This document shows positions 1-6,058 of a stretch of 8,589 nucleotides of DNA, piece by piece. The translations under genes were made by a program, and so were the position numbers. Source of the stretch: Silvanigrellales bacterium (GTDB lineage: Bacteria > Bdellovibrionota_B > Oligoflexia > Silvanigrellales > Silvanigrellaceae); assembly GCA_028285285.1 (NCBI GenBank), contig JANQPW010000621.1, positions 1 to 8,589 of the forward strand, in the 5' to 3' direction. Numbering within the stretch: the stretch's first letter is position 1; each line of letters opens with the position of its first letter. The notes under the pieces are model-generated. The model was not told the DNA's origin, searched no databases, and worked only from the letters and a program-made list of their open reading frames with translations.

Positions 1-568
1 TTTCAACCTCCTCATTGGGGTTTTTGTTGTTGCGAGCGGCAACGCGGCCGCTGAAAACGACCACATGAGTGTTCTCCATGTCGGCGTTGTCGACCAGAAA
101 TTTTGTGCCGCGGACCCCAAGCGTAGAGTTGTGGGTCTTGACCTTGGAGCTTTTTCGAGACTCTCTTGGCTTGAAAAAGAAACGAGCTTTTCCTCGGACC
201 ATTTTTAGGGTTGAAACGAGGCTCACATTGCCATCTTGGGTAACACTTGTGAGGTCATCGATAACGACTGAAGTGTTTTGAAGAATGGTGTGTTCGCTTC
301 CGTCGGCAAAAACAATCACAATTGACGAACGATTCATAGCCGAAACAGTGTCGCCCACCTTAAGAATCAGCGAAGCGCGGGCTGGAACAACTTTCACACC
401 ACGCTTCACAGTTCCTTTTCCAATCATTTTTTTGATCACAATCAGTGCTTTTGCATCTGTTGATTTGGGGATCTGTGCATGCGCTGTGGTTGGTGCGAGA
501 GAAGAGGCAACAACACAACAGAGGAGCAGATTGAAAACAATGGAGCGCATGTGGAACCACTTGACCAT
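1..568 (-). CDS. FecR-domain exported protein, N-terminal part (runs off the window)
   Basis: Translating the minus strand from ATG at 568 gives 189 open codons with no stop before the left edge, so the gene is partial. Residues 1-31 form a signal peptide ending in AHA before Gln32, a signal peptidase I type site; a second in-frame ATG at 550 (Met7) starts the same signal. Residues about 53-176 match the FecR domain pattern: a KVGDTV strand (70-75), an FADGS turn (87-91), a long beta-rich stretch, then the hallmark GVRGTKF (151-157) followed by VVVFSGRV (169-176). FecR-domain proteins outside iron-regulation operons are usually secreted beta-sandwich proteins of unclear role. No sigma-factor gene is visible, and the signal peptide and lack of a visible transmembrane anti-sigma arrangement argue against a classical FecR regulator. 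It lies 105 bp downstream of the lipoprotein gene on the same strand, so co-transcription is possible. Family assignment is confident; function is not known. Confidence 0.85.
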   Translation of the reverse strand, partial: MVKWFHMRSIVFNLLLCCVVASSLAPTTAHAQIPKSTDAKALIVIKKMIGKGTVKRGVKVVPARASLILKVGDTVSAMNRSSIVIVFADGSEHTILQNTSVVIDDLTSVTQDGNVSLVSTLKMVRGKARFFFKPRESRKSSKVKTHNSTLGVRGTKFLVDNADMENTHVVVFSGRVAARNNKNPNEEVE

Positions 569-673
569 TTTTGAGATCACCTGCAGCTACGACTTCGGTT
601 CAGCAAAGGGCGGATTGCAACACTGTAACCGGAGCTGGCTGGAATGAAAACTCCCGAGCTTGACTATTTAATT

Positions 674-1294
674 TTACTTTTCTGCTGATTCGTCTGAAGA
701 CAACTGAGTTGAAGGATCTAAAGAGAGTGCACAGATCAAGCGGCTCTCGTCTTTGGTTGGGTGGGGAGTGCCTGCACACGCATTTTCGCTTGACTTACAG
801 CTCTCGCTGTTTCCCTTTGCGCAGATTTGGAAGAAGTCCTTGGGAAAAGAAGCACCGGAGGTGGAGGTGATCCGCAGCTTCAGATCGTCGGAGTGTTCAT
901 AGGTTTCATTCGGTGTATAGGTCAGAGAGAGTTTGGCAGGAGTTTCGTTGAGCTGCATGACTCCCTTCTCTGGAACACCAGAGTAGATCCAAACGTTTTT
1001 TGAGGATGTCTTGAATTCGTAGCTGTGCCCGCCCGCGCAAGAGGGTTCACTGACCCACATCCAAATCTCCACAGGAACGGCGGCGCCCATTTCCGTTTGC
1101 TGTGTTTCCTTTGGGAGATCAGCTATCACATGACAGCCCACGAGATTGCTCGAGTTGAATTGGGCCGGAGATGATCCCTTTTTCGCGTCATCGTTGTCGA
1201 GGCTGTAGCTCGAGGATTCCCCACAGGCAGACAGAGACACTGTGGCCCAGCAGAGCGCAAAGAGAGCTTTGATTTCATAAGAAAAATAGTGCAT
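674..1294 (-). CDS. Small Cys-rich lipoprotein of unknown function
   Basis: A 206-residue protein begins with a lipoprotein signal peptide: short n-region, hydrophobic core and lipobox LSAC with the lipidated Cys at 24, followed by a Gly/Ser/Asp-rich tether (25-50). The mature part has six more cysteines (54, 86, 158, 166, 173, 188), an even number that suggests up to three disulphides in the periplasm or at the surface. Its middle (about 75-145) alternates hydrophobic and polar residues and is probably beta-rich, like an Ig-like or pilin-like fold; this is inference. I do not recognise a family. ATG at 1294 was chosen because a GAG lies 8 nt upstream; an in-frame GTG at 1303 would add three residues (209 aa), but its only purine-rich candidate is about 14 nt away. 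The gene is transcribed toward the FecR-domain gene and divergently from the RCC1 gene. Confidence 0.72.
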   Translation of the reverse strand: MHYFSYEIKALFALCWATVSLSACGESSSYSLDNDDAKKGSSPAQFNSSNLVGCHVIADLPKETQQTEMGAAVPVEIWMWVSEPSCAGGHSYEFKTSSKNVWIYSGVPEKGVMQLNETPAKLSLTYTPNETYEHSDDLKLRITSTSGASFPKDFFQICAKGNSESCKSSENACAGTPHPTKDESRLICALSLDPSTQLSSDESAEK

Positions 1295-1634
1295 GCACGT
1301 CACTCAAATTCAATTCACCCTAACCCTGGAGAGATCGGTTCAAGAGCTCGAAAAATGAAGGACTTCAGGTTTTTCTACTTGTTTCTCACTGTTACCCTTA
1401 ATATCTGCAGAGTCTCTTAGAGAGGAGCACACTGTCCCAAAAAGGGTGGAAGCACGGTGCTCCGTCCAAAATTTGGGCAGATTTTGCTCGGCTTTGTGAG
1501 GAAATTTCTTTCAACCGAGGCATCCGGCAGTTGCCACCCCCTGCTCACAAAAAATACCAAACAATAACTTGCTTCTGCGGATGTGGGTTCAGGTCTGCCT
1601 GCGGGTAACCGATATCTAGAGCGGCCTCGGTGGG

Positions 1635-1656
1635 AACGCGACTGTGCCGCGTTTTT
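1635..1656 (+). terminator. Terminator-like hairpin in the RCC1 gene leader (possible attenuator)
   Basis: AACGCG (1635-1640), a 7-nt loop and CGCGTT (1648-1653) form a 6-bp stem whose right arm runs into a five-T stretch (1652-1656). G-U pairs could extend the stem by about three. It sits 56 nt before the GTG start of the RCC1 gene and has no plus-strand gene upstream to terminate, so if real it would act as a leader attenuator. The stem is short and chance is a real alternative. Confidence 0.25.
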
Positions 1657-1703
1657 CGTCAAAACTGCAGATATTTTGTGGGTAGCAGCCACTGAAAGGT
1701 GCG

Positions 1704-1709
1704 GGTGAG
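1704..1709 (+). promoter_or_regulatory. Ribosome binding site supporting the GTG start at 1713
   Basis: GGTGAG lies just before the GTG start and matches the 3' part of the Shine-Dalgarno consensus (GGAGGTGA); AAGGTG at 1696-1701 is a second possible pairing. There is no ATG nearby that would preserve the hydrophobic signal sequence, so this site decides the start. Confidence 0.5.
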
Positions 1710-1712
1710 ACT

Positions 1713-4700
1713 GTGAAAAACTTGAGGAGAGCTTTTTTCGTTCTGACGGTTGCAGTGGTAGCCAGCCCGGCTTGCACTGGCCGAAACTTCGCACCCAATG
1801 CAGCGCTTGTCGCCAAGAAAAAACCCTCCGGTCAGGAACTCAAAGTTGATTTTCAAAAGCGGATTGGGGCGGGCACTCGGGCTCGCTCGATCAACCCAAC
1901 AACGGCTGCACGCGTGGATCAGATTGTGGCAGGTGTTCAAGTCGCGGAAGGCGATAGCCCTCACAAGATCGCCACCTCCATTCTGGGAGCCCTGATCCAG
2001 GAACTTCAAAAAGACCTCACCCCGGCAGAGTTCGTTGAAGTGATCGATGCGGTGTCAAAGGTCGTTTTTAGCACAGCTAACGAGCAAAGCGACACAAATG
2101 GTCTGGCAACGGACACTCTCTCCGCTACCGAAGCCTCTTTGAAGGAGCTCGGTCAGCTGTTGGGCAAAACCTCCCTTTCTCCAGACGCTGTTGCGAAAAC
2201 CCTGGTTAAAGTCACCCAATCGGCCGTTGACGCGCAGGGAGACAGCGCTTCACCACAGGTTGTGGACACTTTTGCGGCAGCGGTCCAGATTGGACTCAGT
2301 GAAGAGAACGTGGAGATTGATGTCGGCCTGCTCAAGGAGGCCATTGCAGGAGATGAGGAGGCTCTGGAAGGTCTCGAAGATGCCGTGGAAGAGTCTCACT
2401 CCGACAACGATGGCCCAGGCGATGAAGACCCCACGCCGACTCCAGAAAGCAATGACGAATCTCCGGCTCCGACGCCGACACCGACGCCGAATCCGACACC
2501 AACGCCGACTCCGACTCCAACGCCGACACCGACACCGACTCCAACGCCGACACCGACACCGACTCCAACGCCGACTCCAATGGTCACCATCTCAGGAAGT
2601 TTGTCAGGGCTTGCGGCCACAAACTCTGTCACTTTGGTTTTGAACGGAACCAATGAGCTCGAACTCACTGCAAATGGTAACTTTTCCTTTCCGACTCAGG
2701 TAGCTGAAGGAGCCAACGTTTCGGTGACTGTGAAAGCCGGCAGTGTTGGTCTCAATCAAGCTTGCTATGTTTACACAGAGTCTTTCACTCTACCCAACTC
2801 GCTTTCGAGCGCGATAGATGCCTCGTGCCACGCCAAGGTTCTTCAGGTGGAAGCTGGTGAGGAACACACCTGCGCTCTTTTAGAAGGTGGCGATGTGAAG
2901 TGTTGGGGGAACAACGGCCTTGCAGCGACCTTTGGTTTTGCAGGTGGTGTTTCTCGCACCAAGGTTGGCCAATATGAGTCTTTGACAACCATACCGGCTT
3001 TGCAGCTGGGTGGTCCGGCCAAGAAGATATACGTGGGTGGTTTTCACAACTGCGCAGAATTGGTCAGCGACGCCGTTGTGTGCTGGGGTGCAAACAGCAA
3101 TGGCCAACTGGGCCTTGGCCACACCAATGACATTGGCGACGACGAGCATCCTTCTCCAGCTGGGGTGGTGTCCTTCAATGCCACTCAGTACAAACAGCTG
3201 GCACTGGGAAGAAACCACACCTGCGCTTTGTTCAATACCGACGAAGTGAAGTGTTGGGGAAATCCCGCAAATGGTGCTCTCGGATACGGAGACGCTGTTC
3301 AGCACGAATCCGTTCCGGCAGCTGCTGTTAACTTAGGTGCCCGCACCGTCACGTCCATTGCTGCCGGTGCCAACATCTCGTGTGCTGTTTTTGACACGGG
3401 AGCAGCTCGTTGCTGGGGAAAAAACAACGATGCTTCTTTGGGGGTTCCCTATGCTGGTGGTTCCCTTGGAGACGACGAAGACCCCGACGTTGGGATTGAC
3501 CTCAACTTTGGGGCCGAGCAAGTTTCATCCATCAGCATTGGACACGACAGAACGAGCTGTGCGCTCATGAACTCGGGTAAAGTCTTTTGTTTTGGAAAGT
3601 GGCAACACATGATTGGGGTGCCTCAGTCTGAAGGCGGCGGTTCAAGTGTGGGTGGAGCCATAGGCCACGAACCGGCAGATGTGGGTGCTGTTCCCGTACC
3701 CGAGACAGTTGCTCAGATAGACTCCGGTTCGGTGCATGCCTGTGCTCTCACCTCCGATGCGAATGTGAGGTGCTGGGGCGGAACGGGCCACGCCTTCGGG
3801 CAATACTACTCCGCCTTTCACGTGAGAGGTGATCCTGGTTATTTTTCCGATGTGGGAGACTTTCCCCCCATTCCACTTGAGGTGCCCGTTGTGTCTGTCA
3901 CCACAGGGCAGTTCCACACGTGCACTCTCGGCCTCGACTCCCGAGTTCGGTGTTGGGGGAACTCGAATGAGACAGCTCATTCGAAGATTCATATTGGTTT
4001 AAACGAAAGAGCCGACTCCGTTTCAGCACTCCCCTTGCCATTCGATGCAACCCGGCTGCGGGCGGGAGCCACACACTTCTGCGCCATGGGAACCGATGAT
4101 CAAGCCCTTTGCTGGGGGCACAACAACTCAGGTTCTTTGGGTTTGGGGAACTCCATTCTCAACACAATTGAACCCCTGAACAAGTCTCCTCTGCTCAATA
4201 TTGGCGAGCCTCTTCAATCGGTGGTTCCCGGAACGACGGGCACCTGTGCTCTCACCAAAGCGGGCCAGGTGCGTTGTTGGGGAGAATTGAGCAACATGAT
4301 GGGTCACGGGGAAACCAAGACGGAAAACATCGGGGACGACGAGCCCGTTTCAAATTCACCGGTCGTGAGTCTTTCAGGAATCCAACAGCGTCTGTGGGGA
4401 GGCTTTGGTTCAATGTGTTCTCTCAATGACTCTGATGAAGTGCAGTGTTGGGGAAGCAACAGCAGTGGAGAGTTGGCTGTGGGAGACACCACGGGGCGAG
4501 GTTCCCTCGCGGCGGACTTTCCACTGCCTTTGTCGTCTATCCACTCTTCCCCTTTGAGAACTCTCACGGCAGGAGATTCGTTCTTTTGCGGAATCTTCAA
4601 CAGCAATGAGGGTAAGTGTTGGGGGAGGGATCACCGCGGCCAACTCGGAAACGGAGCCGGTGGCGACACGGGATCAACCGACGTGGCCACCACCCCGATC

Positions 4701-5213
4701 CTCGACTTCTCTGGTGCGCCCATGGTCGATGTAGGAACCTTTTTGCGGTCATCGTGTGGCATTGTGAACGATGCGGGCACGCACAAGATCTATTGCTGGG
4801 GTGATCACGACGATGGGAATCAGGGAGTTCCTGGTGTGGGTGGAAGCGTGCAAACACCCACAGGAGCAGGAGAGATTGACCACGGCGTGGCCGGTAAACC
4901 CATTCAGATCTCTCTCGGGCGTTTTGCCACATGCGCTCTTTTTGAGCTCAATTCAGACCAGTCTCATGTTGTGAAATGCTGGGGGAGAGAAGGCTATCTG
5001 GGCCTCGGTCTGGGTGAACGTGGCACCCTTGGAGACGATGAACTGGTTTCAACAGTGGCTGATCAGCTCGACTTTGGTACTGATGTGGTCACGTTGCAAA
5101 GCAACGAATTCGGCACCTGCGCTCTTCTCGACACGGGCAAAGTGCATTGCTGGGGCTTGGCCACCTACATGGGCCACCCCGACTTTGGAGTCCACGCTCC
5201 AATAGACTTCTAA
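1713..5213 (+). CDS. Giant exported RCC1-repeat protein with Pro-Thr linker and 14 blades
   Basis: This 1166-residue protein is predicted to be exported. Residues 1-20 form a signal sequence (basic n-region, hydrophobic core) and Cys21 follows ASPA, an imperfect lipobox. Residues about 30-230 are an unrecognised, mostly helical region; 231-239 are acidic; 240-289 are a Pro-Thr repeat linker. Residues 291-370 are a small beta domain of the type often found before RCC1 or kelch repeats in bacterial surface proteins (VTISGSLSGL start, NGNFSF turn, one Cys pair). From about 374 to the end there are 14 RCC1-type repeats with pattern G..HTCAL....V.CWG, averaging about 58 residues; the first CWG starts at 397 and the last at 1146. 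Fourteen repeats equal two seven-bladed propellers. All 14 carry the Cys pair, fitting an oxidising compartment. Blade 5 has CFG instead of CWG, and blades 12 and 13 have insertions between the two cysteines. A GDDE acidic turn recurs at about 475, 586, 874 and 1107. The likely role is surface binding or adhesion; the ligand is unknown. Eukaryotic RCC1 exchange activity should not be assumed. Confidence 0.93.
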   Translation: MKNLRRAFFVLTVAVVASPACTGRNFAPNAALVAKKKPSGQELKVDFQKRIGAGTRARSINPTTAARVDQIVAGVQVAEGDSPHKIATSILGALIQELQKDLTPAEFVEVIDAVSKVVFSTANEQSDTNGLATDTLSATEASLKELGQLLGKTSLSPDAVAKTLVKVTQSAVDAQGDSASPQVVDTFAAAVQIGLSEENVEIDVGLLKEAIAGDEEALEGLEDAVEESHSDNDGPGDEDPTPTPESNDESPAPTPTPTPNPTPTPTPTPTPTPTPTPTPTPTPTPTPTPMVTISGSLSGLAATNSVTLVLNGTNELELTANGNFSFPTQVAEGANVSVTVKAGSVGLNQACYVYTESFTLPNSLSSAIDASCHAKVLQVEAGEEHTCALLEGGDVKCWGNNGLAATFGFAGGVSRTKVGQYESLTTIPALQLGGPAKKIYVGGFHNCAELVSDAVVCWGANSNGQLGLGHTNDIGDDEHPSPAGVVSFNATQYKQLALGRNHTCALFNTDEVKCWGNPANGALGYGDAVQHESVPAAAVNLGARTVTSIAAGANISCAVFDTGAARCWGKNNDASLGVPYAGGSLGDDEDPDVGIDLNFGAEQVSSISIGHDRTSCALMNSGKVFCFGKWQHMIGVPQSEGGGSSVGGAIGHEPADVGAVPVPETVAQIDSGSVHACALTSDANVRCWGGTGHAFGQYYSAFHVRGDPGYFSDVGDFPPIPLEVPVVSVTTGQFHTCTLGLDSRVRCWGNSNETAHSKIHIGLNERADSVSALPLPFDATRLRAGATHFCAMGTDDQALCWGHNNSGSLGLGNSILNTIEPLNKSPLLNIGEPLQSVVPGTTGTCALTKAGQVRCWGELSNMMGHGETKTENIGDDEPVSNSPVVSLSGIQQRLWGGFGSMCSLNDSDEVQCWGSNSSGELAVGDTTGRGSLAADFPLPLSSIHSSPLRTLTAGDSFFCGIFNSNEGKCWGRDHRGQLGNGAGGDTGSTDVATTPILDFSGAPMVDVGTFLRSSCGIVNDAGTHKIYCWGDHDDGNQGVPGVGGSVQTPTGAGEIDHGVAGKPIQISLGRFATCALFELNSDQSHVVKCWGREGYLGLGLGERGTLGDDELVSTVADQLDFGTDVVTLQSNEFGTCALLDTGKVHCWGLATYMGHPDFGVHAPIDF
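2430..2579 (+). repeat. In-frame tandem repeat encoding the Pro-Thr linker
   Basis: The DNA is built of hexamer variants of CCGACN/CCAACG, each encoding Pro-Thr. The clearest higher-order unit is 24 bp (CCAACGCCGACACCGACACC plus GACT), present twice perfectly at 2517-2540 and 2541-2564, with a truncated copy at 2565-2576 and related variants at 2499-2516. Because 6 and 24 are multiples of three, gain or loss of units would change linker length without breaking the frame. Near-identical codon choice across units indicates recent slippage or unequal exchange rather than selection on protein sequence alone. Confidence 0.9.
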
Positions 5214-5248
5214 AATGCGGGTGCCAACGACACAGCCGCGGATTCCCT

Positions 5249-5743
5249 TCACTCCAAACCTTGGGAGTCTCCCAGGGCAAGGCGGCTGTTTTCTTGACAG
5301 CGCTCGAAACCGTCGGGCTTCCAGCCCAGACGCGCAAGTTGAGCCGCACATCGCGTGTTCGCACCTTCTTGGTGCATGCGAGCGCGAAATTGCCAGAGTT
5401 TGAGGGAGCTATAGCCACAGGCTGTCATCTTAGAGTCTGGAATGAGGAAAACTCCCGTGCGGCGAGAGCCATGTTTCCAGTCGGATGCGAAAGCATTTCC
5501 GCCAGAAGCACACTGGGAGTAAGCCAACCATTTTTGACTTTGGGCCTCTGAAAGCCCGGCAGCCTGCAGCTGAGAAAGTGTGGCCTCTGGGTCGACGCTT
5601 CGGCTTGCGAAGGTACTTTGAGCAGGTGCGGAAACCACCGAGGCTCCTGGAGTTTGTTCGGCAGCTTGCTGTTGGCCAGTTTGGCAAGAGGCGAATATTG
5701 CGAGCGGCACGGAGCTGCTCATCAGCACACGTTTGACGATCAT
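5249..5743 (-). CDS. Small Cys-rich lipoprotein of unknown function
   Basis: A 164-residue protein starts with MIVKRV and a short hydrophobic stretch ending at FASC, placing the lipidated Cys at 20. A low-complexity tether rich in Gln, Ala, Ser and Pro (21-50) precedes a compact domain (about 51-155) with four cysteines at 78, 109, 132 and 149, consistent with two disulphides. The C-terminal domain has several Trp and Arg residues. I do not recognise a family. The start is supported by AGGA on the minus strand at 5754-5751, 7 nt upstream of the ATG. It converges with the RCC1 gene, leaving 35 bp between stops with no obvious terminator. Open frames on the plus strand across this gene lack a signal or motif and look like shadows. 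Confidence 0.75.
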   Translation of the reverse strand: MIVKRVLMSSSVPLAIFASCQTGQQQAAEQTPGASVVSAPAQSTFASRSVDPEATLSQLQAAGLSEAQSQKWLAYSQCASGGNAFASDWKHGSRRTGVFLIPDSKMTACGYSSLKLWQFRARMHQEGANTRCAAQLARLGWKPDGFERCQENSRLALGDSQGLE

Positions 5744-5791
5744 GACTTCATCCTGTTACGGGAGGTGACGATGCACCGAATTCCTCTAGTT

Positions 5792-5807
5792 TGCCACCCA
5801 AGTGGCA
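5792..5807. promoter_or_regulatory. Inverted repeat TGCCAC-N4-GTGGCA, possible operator
   Basis: Perfect 6-bp arms separated by CCAA lie 49-64 bp upstream of the ATG of the minus-strand lipoprotein gene. The position and symmetry fit a dimeric repressor site or an mRNA leader hairpin. There is no T-run next to it on either strand, so it is unlikely to be a terminator. No regulator gene is visible in the window. Confidence 0.3.
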
Positions 5808-5868
5808 TATTCCCTACCCCTTAAGTAGCGTTAAAAGTAACAGTCCGTCAATTCATTTTTTTAAATAC

Positions 5869-5915
5869 CACCGACAATGAAAGCGAATGCTGAGTCGATC
5901 GGTCGGTGTCTTTTT
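5869..5915 (+). terminator. Rho-independent terminator-like hairpin
   Basis: CACCGAC (5869-5875) and GTCGGTG (5902-5908) form a perfect 7-bp stem with a 26-nt loop, followed directly by TCTTTTT and further A/T. The polarity is plus strand only; the reverse side lacks a T-run. No plus-strand gene ends just upstream: the RCC1 gene stops about 650 bp earlier. It may therefore insulate the protease operon from read-through, or end a short unannotated transcript. The long loop weakens the call. Confidence 0.42.
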
Positions 5916-5950
5916 ATTTAAAATTCTAATATTATTAAATATTTTGCAAG

Positions 5951-5968
5951 TATAGTGTCGATGACACT
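5951..5968 (+). promoter_or_regulatory. Candidate promoter -10 overlapping palindromic operator for the protease operon
   Basis: TATAGT (5951-5956) is a good -10 match, preceded by an A/T-rich block but no good -35 at 17-bp spacing. It overlaps a perfect palindrome, AGTGTC-GAT-GACACT (5954-5968), which would lie across the transcription start. Such an overlap is typical of repressor operators. The transcript would have a leader of about 95 nt before the GTG start at 6059. Confidence 0.35.
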
Positions 5969-6048
5969 GGTTTATCAAAAGGGCTTCTGCGGTTTGACCT
6001 TGGTTTTGTTATCATGATCTCAGCCAATATTTTCAACTGCTTTGGTGT

Positions 6049-6052
6049 GGAG
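6049..6052 (+). promoter_or_regulatory. Ribosome binding site deciding the GTG start at 6059
   Basis: GGAG lies 6 nt before GTG at 6059, the ideal distance. The upstream in-frame ATG at 6014 is preceded by a T-rich stretch with no purine-rich site, and would put 15 extra mostly uncharged residues ahead of an otherwise classic signal peptide. Confidence 0.6.
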
Positions 6053-6058
6053 ACCGGG

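Larger units (their letters stand above)
1295..1712. other. Divergent intergenic region (418 bp), no gene supported
   Basis: This stretch separates the minus-strand lipoprotein gene from the plus-strand RCC1 gene and should hold both promoters, but I could not find a convincing -35/-10 pair for either. It contains an 11-bp perfect inverted repeat at 1400-1410 and 1665-1675, a 7-bp inverted repeat (GGAGCAC at 1424-1430, GTGCTCC at 1457-1463), and a hairpin plus T-run at 1635-1656. A minus-strand open frame crosses it (1794-1417), but it overlaps the start of the RCC1 gene antisense, has no signal peptide or recognisable motif, and is not called. Confidence 0.6.
5744..6058. other. Divergent intergenic region (315 bp) with regulatory-looking structure
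   Basis: The region lies between the minus-strand lipoprotein gene and the plus-strand S8-like operon. It holds a minus-strand -35-like TTGACG (5851-5846) with no clear -10 partner, a 16-bp inverted repeat at 5792-5807, a terminator-like hairpin at 5869-5915, an A/T-rich block at about 5915-5948, and a -10-like TATAGT overlapping a palindrome at 5951-5968. The part from 6014 is open in frame with the protease gene from an ATG that lacks a ribosome binding site; I treat it as leader. Confidence 0.6.

Noticed and set aside
285..647. 120-codon plus-strand open frame
   Set aside because: It lies opposite the FecR-domain coding sequence, whose frame carries a signal peptide and clear family motifs; this is a shadow.
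1424..1463. 7-bp inverted repeat GGAGCAC/GTGCTCC with 26-nt loop
   Set aside because: Short arms, long loop, no T-run and no clear relation to a promoter; expected by chance at this length.
1417..1794. 125-codon minus-strand open frame across the RCC1 leader
   Set aside because: It overlaps the RCC1 gene start antisense, has no signal peptide or domain, and its composition looks non-coding.
2430..2579. Possible CRISPR array
   Set aside because: The repeats are contiguous hexamer-based units inside a coding frame with no spacers.
2396..2668. Minus-strand Gly-Val repeat open frame
   Set aside because: It is the antisense reading of the Pro-Thr tandem repeat, not a separate protein.
5260..5274. 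Hairpin TGGGA-GTC-TCCCA near the convergent gene ends
   Set aside because: It lies inside the lipoprotein coding sequence and is not followed directly by a T-run on either strand, so it does not support a terminator.
5147..5551. 134-codon plus-strand open frame downstream of the RCC1 gene
   Set aside because: It overlaps the RCC1 3' end in another frame and lies antisense to a lipoprotein gene that has a lipobox and good ribosome binding site.
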